A stretch of 64,000 bases of DNA, taken from positions 1,302,001 to 1,366,000 of the forward strand of contig JAMXSV010000007.1 in the NCBI GenBank assembly GCA_027559495.1, read 5' to 3'. The notes beneath the pieces are model-generated. The model ran no database searches. It was not told the origin of the DNA and worked only from the letters and a program-made list of their open reading frames with translations. The DNA is from Aurifilum marmelostoma. Taxonomy: Eukaryota > Ascomycota > Sordariomycetes > Diaporthales > Cryphonectriaceae. A program made the position numbers and the translations under genes. Shown here in pieces: positions 1 through 9,770 of this stretch. Numbering within the stretch: the first letter of the stretch is position 1; the number at the start of each line of letters is the position of its first letter.

Positions 1-1365
1 CGAGCAGATCCAGTCTGATCCTTACGTCGGCTAATATCCCGCCGTTTGCGGGAGCGGGGCTATGCTCGATGTTTCCCGTGATGATATGTCGAAAGCTAGA
101 GAGGCAGTCAGCTCATTTGACACTGCCGTATTCACGCATGAGAATAACCTACCGAATCTCGCCATGACTCCCAGGCGTGAGTACCCAGAGAGAGGGGAAC
201 TTAGCTTGCTTGAACACGCCATTCTCCTTCTCGATCATCATCGCCACGGCTGCCACCTGGTGCCTGAACGGCATTAGTCTCAAAACAAATCCAGCATAAG
301 GTCTCTCGCACTCACGGGAGTAGAGTGCAGTTCAGTCGAGGACTGAGTTCCACACCTGCGGAGATGTCGAGACCGCCCAAGGAGATATCAGCGCCATCCG
401 CGGAGTCAAAAACCCTCAACAACCTGCTTTTTGCAATTTCACCCAAGATATGGTCAGATTCACCGCGGTTATCTGAGCCCAAATTCAAATCCTCCAATAG
501 CGGCATGCCTTTCCCGGGTCGTGTGAGGTAGTGCGGGTTGTGATATTCGAGACTCATATCGTATTCGGTTGAGTACGGGTGCTGGAGATACAAGCCAGCC
601 TCTGAAAGAAAATCACCTATGGCGGCAGTATGCTCGGACAAGCCGTATATCAAGATGCGGACATTGCACTCCACCTGGGCTTGTTTGTCTGACTTCGCAG
701 TCCTCTTGTTGCATTTGGCGGGTGTTTTGCCGAAATTCTGATTTAGCGTGGTCTCAGTCGAAATGCTGGCGCTGAGCTGAACACTGAATTTCTGGTGAAG
801 CCTGGACAAGGACGGTAAAATCAGTAGTCCCGCATATTCAGGGGGATCTTGGTAGTTGAGCTTCACAATATCCCCACAAGGCTTGATAGTCAGTGGTTTT
901 CCGCAGCCCACTTCGTCCGCCTTGAACGATCCGGTAGGCTTTGCAATAATCTGTTGAGAATCAGCCTCACGACAAGCACTCAAGCACGACGGCTTTACTG
1001 ACCACACCAAAACAAGTATCAAATTGCCTCTGGCTCGTGAGGTCCTTGTCTGCTCTTGCGTCAATCAGGCTAGTCCTAGGTAGGCTGTTGTTGTTGGGCA
1101 TTGCTGAGCTCGCCATGTTTGGTGGATGCGAACTCGTGAGAGTGCCGTGTCCATAGCCAGAGCCCGTTGCCGCCGGGCTCAGTTCGTCGTAACATGTTGG
1201 CTGGTTGGCAGTTTGTTGGAGCCATGCCTCGTCCGGGTTCAGTAGAGAGGCAATGTCAACAGACGCTGCCTGGGCAGGCTCTGTCCGCAGCCTCTTTGCC
1301 TGGTGCTCAGCATCGTGATCTTGAGTGCCTGTCTCTCTTTTGCCGCCGGTGCTGAAGGTTTCCAT
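1..1365 (-). CDS. SNF2-family DNA-dependent ATPase/helicase, N-terminal part (cut by left window edge)
   Basis: The start is ATG at 1365. Exons on the minus strand are 1365-1003, 950-316, 263-153 and 95-26, with introns of 52, 52 and 57 nt. They join in frame to 393 residues, and a GTAAGG donor follows at 25-20, so the rest of the gene lies left of the window. The second exon carries the block seen before the helicase core in fungal Rad5/HLTF-like proteins, including GLYLQHP and YHNPHYL. The third exon begins with an HQ..A..MM-EKENG stretch like the RHQK.AL.FM..RE.G block of this family. The visible protein ends in GGILAD, the first half of the family's GGILADDMGLGKT motif I. The role of the family is ATP-driven remodelling or DNA repair in the nucleus. 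Which subfamily this is cannot be told without the helicase core. Introns of 52 nt are short but normal for ascomycetes. Confidence 0.75.
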
Positions 1366-3340
1366 TGCAATTGCGGTGACATTCGTACGGTATCTTGACA
1401 GTGAGGAACATCAGGACACGAAAGAAAGTCTGTCATCAGGGACGGTCATCTCCAGAGCCTGATCAAAAATTTAACAGCAGCGGTAGACGTACATACTGTT
1501 AGCCACACCCTGCAGAGGCTATGCAGCAGCGCTCTGCAGCCCCAGCCACGGCTGGCGTGTCTACGTGTACTCGCTAGGGCTTGGATGTATGCATCCCATA
1601 GGTGGACTCGTGCATTGGTCCGGCCCAACAGGCATCATTCTGGTCTGCGCCGCAAAGGCGGAGTTAGGAGGCATTATCTTTGCCTGAGAGGCTGTTTCTG
1701 ATCCAGGAAAACCGAGCTGCCTTGGCCTGAATCGGAAGTGTAAAATGTCAGTGAGCTCGCCTTTGGCCAAAAGAGCCTGATGCTGTGGTCCTGAATGGCA
1801 CCTACAGGAGTAGGCTCTAGAAGCTTACTTGCGCAGTGGTTTCGACTACCTCATAGCTACTTGAGTAGTTTGCAACTTGGGCGACGCACCTGCCGCTGTA
1901 GTGAGGTCGCCCTACCCTACCCCTCACCTCACGCGGATGTCCGTAGCCCCTGGAGTGGTGAGTTGCGGGGCGGTGGGACTTGGCGGGCTGGCTGTCAAGC
2001 TTAGCGTTCTTGACAGCGCAGGGAGCCGTGCCCTAGCAGACAGATACTTGTGTGTGGGGTACTGGGTACAGAGAGAGCCCCGCTGTAGAAGAAAATGGAG
2101 TAGGATCAGTAGAGATGATACAGGAGAGACGCATACGAATCGGTCACTGGGAAAAGGCTGTATGTAGCGAACGAGCGCTGCTTTTTTTTTTTTTCCTCCC
2201 CTTTTTTTCTTTCTTTATTTTTTATAGTGTATATTTACGACGTGGCGGCAGCGACTACCCACTAACTGCAGAAAAGAAGGGGGGGGGGGGGGTTCCTGTT
2301 GAAAGCGAGATGGAGCTGTGAGCCCTGTAGAAGCTTGGGGTATGCGGACTGACTAGTGCTGTAAGTGAGGATGAAAAGTGCTGCTAGCTACTGTGCTATT
2401 CTAACTACTCGCCAGCCTCCCAATCAGCGAACAGCCCCACAACGAGCATCCCATCTCGACGACCGTCTCAATGACGATTGAGATGGCATGTGCCCTTTCT
2501 GGGATGCGACGAAGGCATAAAGCAGCCATAAGTGACGCTCGAGCAGCGCTAATGACACAAAACCCGGTTCGTCTCAGACCCAGCGAGGCTTGGGCAGCTC
2601 CTCAGACTCGCCAAGACCGTGTACCATTGGCCACAGCGAGGCTGTCATAGTCCAGAGACCTGGTTCTGGCTTGTTCTGGATGACTTCATCCCATCATTTT
2701 CAGACGTGTGAAACCGGTCCATTGGACTATTTGCCTTCTAAGCTTAATCGTCACCCATATCGAGCCTGGGTAGGCACCTCCTTTCCTCCCTCCCCGGGTG
2801 CCAGACCACGAGCCCACGAGGCAAGGATGTGAGTGCAGAGTCACATTCCCAATGATTGTTTGACAGCTTTGTCGACCAATGTCATACGTCGCCCCGAGCA
2901 GTGCCCCGGGGAACCCCTGGCCCTGAACGCCCTTGATGGCATGCCTTGTCGTCGCGGAGGTCACAAAGTCGTGCCTGATCACCTCTGTGATCCTGGGGAC
3001 TATGTTCTAAACGCCATGAACAGATTTGCGCCGGATCGCCAAAGTTCCGGCGAGGTCCATCACCATCCTCTAGACTTCTCTGGGTAGCCGAGGGCAATCA
3101 TGATATATTCCACGGGTCCCGCCCACGGGAAGGAGGATCATGATCTCCTCGAGTTTCTCTTCCCATGGTCTCTCGAGATCTCATCTGGTTCCGTTTCGAC
3201 CTCGTTATTGCTTTCTTCTACGCGCCCCAGTGGCAGCTATCCGTTCATTCTATATATACTTAGTAGTCACGCTCCTTGACCTTGATGGTCAGATATTACA
3301 GACCTTCCTTCCTTCCAGATACCAGTTCACTCAAGCCAAG
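1366..3340. other. Intergenic region, divergent promoters
   Basis: This stretch separates the SNF2-like gene (-) from the secreted-protein gene (+). It holds a poly-T/CT tract near 2181-2225 and a poly-G run near 2281-2292. Short ORFs overlap on both strands between 2590 and 3100, but none shows a recognisable domain or a consistent splice model. Confidence 0.6.
3251..3258 (+). promoter_or_regulatory. TATA-like element
   Basis: TATATATA lies about 83 nt upstream of the ATG at 3341 of the secreted-protein gene. The spacing fits a core promoter with a short leader. Confidence 0.4.
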
Positions 3341-4383
3341 ATGTTCTTCAGGAATATCCTCCCTGCCCTGGCAGGCCTTTCGCTCGCTGCTGCTGGTAAG
3401 TCACACCAAGACACACACACAGAGAAGGTCCCCCTCTCCTCTAACATTATATTTACAGTCCCAGCGTCCGTTGATCGAGATGCGAGGAGGGACATCGAGA
3501 GAGAAGAACTCCCCATGAAGCGGGACGTCATCATCGAGCAGACCGTGGTGGAGCCTCAGGTCGTGGTTATAAATCAGAACCTGGGCGCCCTCGAGGCCCT
3601 GGCACTGCAGGCCGAGCAGGAGTTTGCTGCTCTGGTCCAGTCCCAGCTGCTCTTGATCAACACAGTCGAGACGATCAAGAACAACATCCGCATCAACCAC
3701 TTCAAGACACGGTGGAACACGGTCAACACTGTGATTGTCACCGTGACCAATGTCGTCGACGCTCGGGATCCCAACAACCTGAACACACGATACATGGTCA
3801 ACCAGCTCAAGGTAAGCATTCCTTTCTTCCCTTTCCTCTCTCTTTTCCTCCTCTCTCTAACTTGGTACCCAAGGCCGACAACAACAACCCCGCCTCCGAG
3901 ATCCTCGTCATGATGACAGCCGCCGAGCCGCTCACCATCGCCCCAGTGGCCACCCCGACGAGCCTCGACATCCCAGGCGTCTCGGGCGCCGGCAGCCTAG
4001 TCTCACAGCCCACCTCCCAGCCCCAGGTCGCCCAGACGGACCCGACCCAGGCATTTGCGCAGGCAGCCAACGGGTCCGTGCTGCTGCCCTTCAACACCAC
4101 GGCGCCGCAGCCGCCGTCGGGTGCCCAGCTGTTCCCGGACCCGGCCGCCATCATCCTGCCGAACCAGGCCCTGTTCGTGGGCGACGTCGCCCTCATCCAG
4201 CAGGACGCCGCCCTCCTGGCGCAGGGCTCGCTCTTCAACCTGCAGCAGCAGCTCCTGGCCCAGGAGGCCATCGCCAACGCGGAGCTTGCTGGCGTGGTGC
4301 TCGGTACGGCCCCGCCGCCGACTGTTATTGTCAACCAGGCTAATGCGCAGCCGGCCCCGGAGGCAAATACGACAACGGCTTGA
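3341..4383 (+). CDS. Small secreted Ala/Gln-rich hypothetical protein
   Basis: Exons are 3341-3395, 3459-3811 and 3874-4383, with introns of 63 and 62 nt, giving 305 residues. The N terminus (MFFRNILPALAGLSLAAA) is a typical signal peptide. A basic MKRD site follows at about residue 35 and could be a Kex2-type cleavage point. The middle is helical-looking and hydrophobic, with many Val, Gln and Asn and an IKNNIRINHFKTRW segment. The last third is rich in Ala, Gln and Pro with possible N-glycosylation sites (NGS, NTT) and no cysteine framework. I recognise no domain. Export to the cell wall or medium is inferred only from the signal peptide. The long ORFs antisense to the third exon are shadows of its strong codon bias. 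The splice model is well supported because three phases agree. Confidence 0.7.
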
Positions 4384-5801
4384 GAAAGTACAACCAGAGG
4401 GACATGTATCTCTAGGGATGGGGAGGATAACATGGAAAACAGGCTGCAGTGCGGCGTTGTGAAGGTTTGATACCACAGGTGCTGTTTTTCACTATTTGTT
4501 TTTTTTTTCCTTTTTATAAAAAATAAGACACTATGGCTAGCCATATGTGCATGGGAAACGTCGGGGCATGTTGTTTATATTTCTCACGTGTAATTCTTTT
4601 CAACGTCTCGCTTGCGAACGTATATACTACAGAGTACCTTTTTATGATGAAATGTTATGTTAAAGTTTCTCCGAGAGAAACAATAAGAGAGAAAGGAAAA
4701 AAAATTAAAGCCAAGCGGATGTTTTAGTCCTCGACTGCTGTTTATCCGGCCACAACTACAGGATAAGTATGTGTGATATTTACCACTGCGGCGGATACAT
4801 CACCAACAAGACACGATTGAGTTGGAAGTAAAAAAGAAAGAAAGAAAGAAGATCCCTTCAAACAAAAATTGGGACAGCACCGACCCCCCAATAACTTACA
4901 TAGAGCCATTATTCTCAAAAGCCAGCAGAGTATATCACAGTAAGTGGTGGTGAAGTCCAAGGAGACCAGCGATCATACAGCCCCCTCGGCCTGATGTTCG
5001 TCTGATCGACAGGGCTAGTGCACGTTGAACCCCCCTAGTGCCAGTGGAACAAGGGTGGGCATGGGTGGACAGTGTGGGGTGGGGGGGGCGTTCGGCCTAG
5101 TGCTTGGATCAGGCCTCCTATAGAATGACAGGGGTGGCGGGAGGATGAGCGCGGCATATAAAGGCTTGTTGTTTTCTTGGCGTCTTGGGGGTTTTTCCCA
5201 GGGCTGGCTGCCATTTTGGTAATTATACAAACGTACAAACAAGTAATCAAAAAGCTAGAGTAATCATGAATTATTCCCGAGTGGTTGCAAGTCTCGGGGA
5301 GTTGTTTTTTCTGATCTTCCCTGTCGGATTATGGGAAAAGACAAAGAATAGGCACAGAAAAGAAAGGAGGGTCTTTGATTACGAATTGGACAAGAGAGAC
5401 GGGCTGAGCATGTGTTTTCGAGTCAGGGCCGAGTGGGCTGATTGCGTATACATCCATATACTGTATCAATCTCTTTATGATTTCACTTGCCCTGATTCAA
5501 GGAGACTATGGCGTGGTAGCGTTCGCAGACGACTCTGGAGAGGCCAAGGCGGCTCGGTATGTACTGGACTTGGCCAACCTCGGCCAACCTCTGCAGTATT
5601 ACCTCGACTATAGTTGTGTGGGTTTGCAAGGTGCGAATCCGATGATGATGGATCGAGTGAGTGATTCCCGAATCCAGGCAACCATGGTAACGCACATCTC
5701 GTAGCAAGAAATAAGAACACAGTGATGATGGTATGACCGAGTCGCTTTGATGAGTAAATGAAGAACGAAAAATAGAATCAAAGGAGACGAGAGAGGCCTC
5801 G
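4384..5801. other. Intergenic region between convergent genes
   Basis: The region is AT-rich and lies downstream of both flanking genes. It contains A/T-rich 3' sequences near 4490-4520, a (GAAA)n-like tract near 4832-4850 and a poly-G run near 5084-5090. A plus-strand TATAAAG at 5157 precedes a 115-residue ORF (ATG 5266 to stop 5613) whose N terminus is hydrophobic. I see no homology-like pattern in it and do not call it a gene. Confidence 0.5.
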
Positions 5802-7758
5802 CTATCGGCGGCCTTCTTCCTGCCTCAATACCGTAGCATCTCCACCCCCTCGCTGTCCGCGTTCCCAGTCCTTGGGCGACAACATCTCGCTAGACTCCGT
5901 CTGCGGCAGGACGTCATACCGAGGCCCACGCGCCCTCCTTACCACACCCTTCACGGCGGTCACCGACCGCACGCCCACCTGCAGGAGCAGGCCGCGCAGC
6001 CTCCAGAGCACCATGGAGCCGCCCACGATGCCCAGCAACACGGACGAGAAGATGATGTGCGTCTCTTGCCAGCCCAGGTACTCGGGCACGGGCAGGTCCT
6101 TGCCGGACACGTAGAGGCCAGTCTCGACATCGATGAGCTCAGAGCAGCCCAGGCTGCGGCCCTCGGCGTCGACGGCCAGCACTTGTATGTATCCGCTCAC
6201 GTCCAGTCCTGCGAGGTCGATCCGCGTCTCGAAGCCCTCTTTGCGGACGTGCGTTACGTTCTTGGTGAATTCGAATGTTGGGTGGTCGTTGTCGTCGTCA
6301 TCATCTTCTTCTTCCTCCTCTTCTCCCTCCTCGTCCCTCACCTCTCCGTCGTAGTTGTAATCATCATCCTCCTCGTCATAGTTCTCACTTGTCCACACGC
6401 TCTGCACCACCCATCCAGCCACCTGCGTCGCCCCATTCCAGCTCACATAGACGGCACCCTCCCCCCTCCGCCTTCAGCACCGCGTCCGGGTTCGTCTGGG
6501 GCCGCCCGACCCACGTGCTCTTGAACGTGCGGTAGTTCTTGACCCGCGACCAGTCCGTCAGGTGCGTGGCGCCCAGGTGCGTGTCGCACAGCACCTCGCC
6601 TGTGACGGCGTCGTACTCAGTCCAGGCTGGGTGGTGGCCCCAGCCCACGAGCACGTTGCCCGTCTCGGGCAGAATATTGACACTGCCCTGCGAGGGGACA
6701 AGAAAATCCTGTGGCGCGACGAAGGCCCTGCGCAGCGTGGCCGTCATGGCGTTGGTGTCGAGGTCGACCAGCAAGCCTCGGCTGTGCGGCGCCCGCAGCA
6801 GAGCCTTGGTGTAGTACGCGCCGTTGTCGAAGACGGTCATCAGGGCCTGGGTGGCGTCGTCGGTCTCGTGGTAGATGCGCGCGTGATGCTGCCAGGAAAA
6901 GTCCGTGGCTTTGCCGTCGCTCAGATCCTTGAACGAGTTGTTCTTGCCGCCGACCTGCCAGAGGACCTCGCCCGTCGTCCCGTCGATGTAGGCTACTGCG
7001 CACATGTATCGTGATGACACGAGGTAGTTCCCCGTAAGCGGGTCCTTGTCCACGCTGTTGATGTGAAAGAAGTCCCAGGAGCCCTGGTAGTGCTCGTAAG
7101 GCGCGAGGCTGTCTGTGATGGCGAAATGCTCCGAAGCGTGCCATTCAAACAGGAGCTCCCCCGTCTCGAGGTCGATCTCCTGGAAGACGCTGTCCCAGAT
7201 CTCGCCGTTTTCCACGCCGTAGGCCGACAAATCCGCAGCCTTTCCCGCGTATATTGTCAGGAGCGCCGTGCCCTCGGGTGTGAGCTGAAACTCGTGGAGG
7301 TCTCCGTCGAGGTCACCCGCAGCCGTGACATTCTTGAAGATGTCGTAGGAGGAGTCGAGCATCAGATAGTATCCCTTCCCAAACCAGCCACTGTCGTCAC
7401 CGTGCCAGAATGTAAGATAATCGTTGCCCTGGTAGCTCTGTACCTTCAGGTCCATGGCCTGACCGTATTTTGTCTCCATCCAGACCAGATTGCCCTCATT
7501 GTCCAGGATGACTGGCCCTGGGTAGGGCACCGAGTCACCCCGTGGCTCGATAAAGGTATAGCCATCCTCGCATCTCGGGTTGGACTTGATAATGTTCAGC
7601 CAGGGCGAGGCGGACGAGAAGGATTCGTACGAGACTCGAGGATATGCTCCATACAGGCCCCAGTCGTACCAGTAAGAATTCTGGGCGGCCACAGAGGTAG
7701 CCGCGGCGGCCGTCGAGAATGTCAGCAGAGACAGCCAGAGAGCAGCCGAAAAATGCAT
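5802..7758 (-). CDS. Arylsulfotransferase-like (ASST family) membrane protein, apparent frameshift
   Basis: The gene reads from ATG 7758 to TAG 5802 without introns, but only if one base of the C6 run at 6461-6466 is skipped. Corrected length would be about 651 residues. A signal peptide (MHFSAALWLSLLTFSTAAA) leads into a beta-propeller-like ASST domain. Recognisable blocks include GPVILDNEGNLVWM, LHEFQLTPEGTALLTIY, FHINSVDKDPLTGNYLVSSR and HHARIYHE. After the shift come VSWNGATQVAGW, a run of acidic residues (about 30, mostly D/E), a single membrane segment (IIFSSVLLGIVGGSMVLW) and a basic tail. This layout of signal peptide, propeller, acid stretch and one TM helix matches fungal ASST-family proteins. 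Sulfotransfer activity in fungi is not established. The upstream in-frame start at 7833 is not an ATG. Confidence 0.75.
6461..6466 (-). other. Homopolymer frameshift site in the ASST-like gene
   Basis: Six C on the plus strand (G6 on the coding strand) sit where the reading frame changes. One G fewer gives KAEGEGAVYVSWNG, which joins the two ORFs smoothly. No GT-AG pair of intron size near the site restores the frame. A sequencing or assembly error is the simplest explanation. Confidence 0.7.
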
Positions 7759-8225
7759 CCTGCTGCTTTTGGCGAAAGCTGGAGAGTGCAGGCCTCTTTT
7801 CAGAAGAGACAGACGTAGGAGAGGGAACGGCAAGGCATTCCCTCAGATTATTTCACACACACCACACCCTCCGAGATAAACATGAAAAGAGCTGCGTAAC
7901 CTCCCTCCCCTTCCCCACCCCCTTCTGCCGTGCCGGAAGACCCAGACGCCCGGAAAGGAGAGATGTACACAGCAGAGAGATCCATGGCTTGGTGTGAGAG
8001 GACGAAGAGGAGCCACATTTCCACCCACATCAATCGTGATCAGCCTGGTCAATTCCCTCATGGAAATTGTCCATTTTCTCCTCCCGGGACCCATCTGATG
8101 ATGTACGACGCGCGTACTTGGCGGGAGCGCTGACAGCCAGGGATGCCACTTCCATGCAAGCGGGTACATATCTGATCCCGGCATCCCTCGACCACAGCCC
8201 AGAAGAAGCAGAGGGAAGGAAAACA

Positions 8226-8249
8226 GAGAGAGAGAGAGAGAGAGAGAGT
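8226..8249. repeat. (AG)12 microsatellite
   Basis: This is a perfect dinucleotide run in the promoter side of the ASST-like gene. Confidence 0.95.
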
Positions 8250-8629
8250 TAGTTAGTCTTCGGTGGGGTCGTTTGGGTTTCGCCAACAATGGAGAAGAGG
8301 ATGAGAAGGACTGGGGGCCAGAATCTCGAGTACATACATGCCAACCTCTGGAGTCTGCCCGAAGCCTCCTTTCCCTCCCCCCTCCCACCCTCAAGCAATC
8401 ACTCCAACCATCGTTGACGACTTGTCCAATGATGGGCTTGAATCCTGGTGCTATCTCTACACCACGTGACGAACTGCCGGAAGCAGACCACTGCAGCAAG
8501 CGCAGAACTGCATGACCAGGTTCTCGGGTTGTCGTGCTGTGGGCCTGGGTAGGCGAGAAGACGACGGCGGCGTTACCGCTCAGGGGAGGGAGGGTCCCGC
8601 TGCAGACGTCATCATTGGACTGGGCTTGG

Positions 8630-8816
8630 GGGTGTGCCGTCTGGGATGGGACGGGTTGAGCCACCTCCTCGGCTGCGATTTTCGCAATGCTGTCTGTACT
8701 GTAGTACTGTACTTACTGCATAGTACTACGCACAGGCTCGGGTGTGGTGTCTGGGATGGGACGGGTCGGGCGCTGCTCCTCAGGGGCGCTCGGGGTTGCG
8801 ATCTTCGCAATGCCCT
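8630..8816. repeat. Imperfect direct duplication flanking a TACTAC-rich palindrome
   Basis: Unit A (8630-8692) and unit B (8739-8816) share GGGTGTG, then TCTGGGATGGGACGGGT, then TGCGAT.TTCGCAATGC, in the same order. Unit B has about 12 extra bases in its middle. Between the two units lies GTACTGTAGTACTGTAC (8697-8713) followed by a related TAGTACTAC, which can pair with itself. No coding sense is visible. Confidence 0.75.
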
Positions 8817-9770
8817 GCACGCTCAAACTGTTCGTGTGGGTGGGGGGGAAAGAACGAAGGGTCTGGCTGAGCTCGGATATCGCGATAACACCGGGTTTGA
8901 GCACTTGTTCCCAGGCTAAGATCTTGCTGCCTCGGTCCTGGATGTCCGAGGGCTGCGATCACGTCAGCGGCCCTCGCATTGTAAACCTGTATATAAGAAG
9001 GGGGCCGTCCATAAATCATCCACAGGCTGAAGCGAGCGCCTGCACAGATTATACTTTGTATTGACTAATTCTATGATACGACCCATTAGCTGGTGGTCCA
9101 AACATGCCACCACCATATAATCAGCAATCCGCAGGAGAGAAAGCCCTGATGCATTTGTAGTGCAGGTTTCTTTTTCTTCTTCTTCCTGTTCTTCTTCCCT
9201 TTCCACATTCTCCTGTTGCTTCCCCTTCTTTCTTGTCCGCTGACCGAAACATTGTTACGAGTAAGTCATTCACATAACACGTATGTACAGGCCATAGGAA
9301 TACGACGCGTCGTCTCGTCACTGGGGCGCCCCCTGGGGTAGGCCCGCTTTAGACCCTCACGGCTCTGGAGCGGCCCCAGGCTGGCCAGGGGCTTATTGTT
9401 CCTGCGTCAGCACAGCAGGCTCAATATAGTGCTTACACACACGTGTATTTCCCACTAGAGGCCGTTTCTGGGCAGCTTTGACCTCAAAAGATGAATCATC
9501 TTTGACGATCATCAAACACGACCGCAGAGGTGTATATAAATCAAGGTCGGGAAGGAAAACAGTAAAAAGGGGAAAAAAAAAAAAAAAGAGAAAAAAGAGC
9601 CTCGATACGCCCGAACTCCCTTAACAACCATCCCCTCCGCGGCGACTTTACGGCCAAAAACAAAAAATTTCAATTTTTAGATGCCCCAACAGATTAAAAC
9701 ACCCCACCCCACACCTTTCCCCGCCCAACGTTAAGGAAAGGATGGTGCTCTGAAAATTATATTGCCCGGC

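Larger units (their letters stand above)
7759..9770. other. 2-kb intergenic region with repeats
   Basis: It lies upstream of the ASST-like gene and downstream of the phosphoesterase gene. It contains an (AG)n microsatellite, an imperfect tandem duplication at 8630-8816, two plus-strand TATA-like elements (8990, 9533) and an A-rich stretch near 9560-9600. The 273-residue minus ORF at 7843-8664 is low-complexity and not credible as a gene. Confidence 0.6.

Noticed and set aside
2590..3097. Cluster of overlapping short frames on both strands, considered as a decayed gene
   Set aside because: No frame shows a recognisable family even when frames are compared side by side, so a pseudogene cannot be supported.
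7843..8664. 273-codon minus-strand frame upstream of the ASST-like gene
   Set aside because: Low-complexity Ser/Arg/Pro protein that overlaps the (AG)n repeat and part of the tandem duplication; reads as translated promoter DNA.
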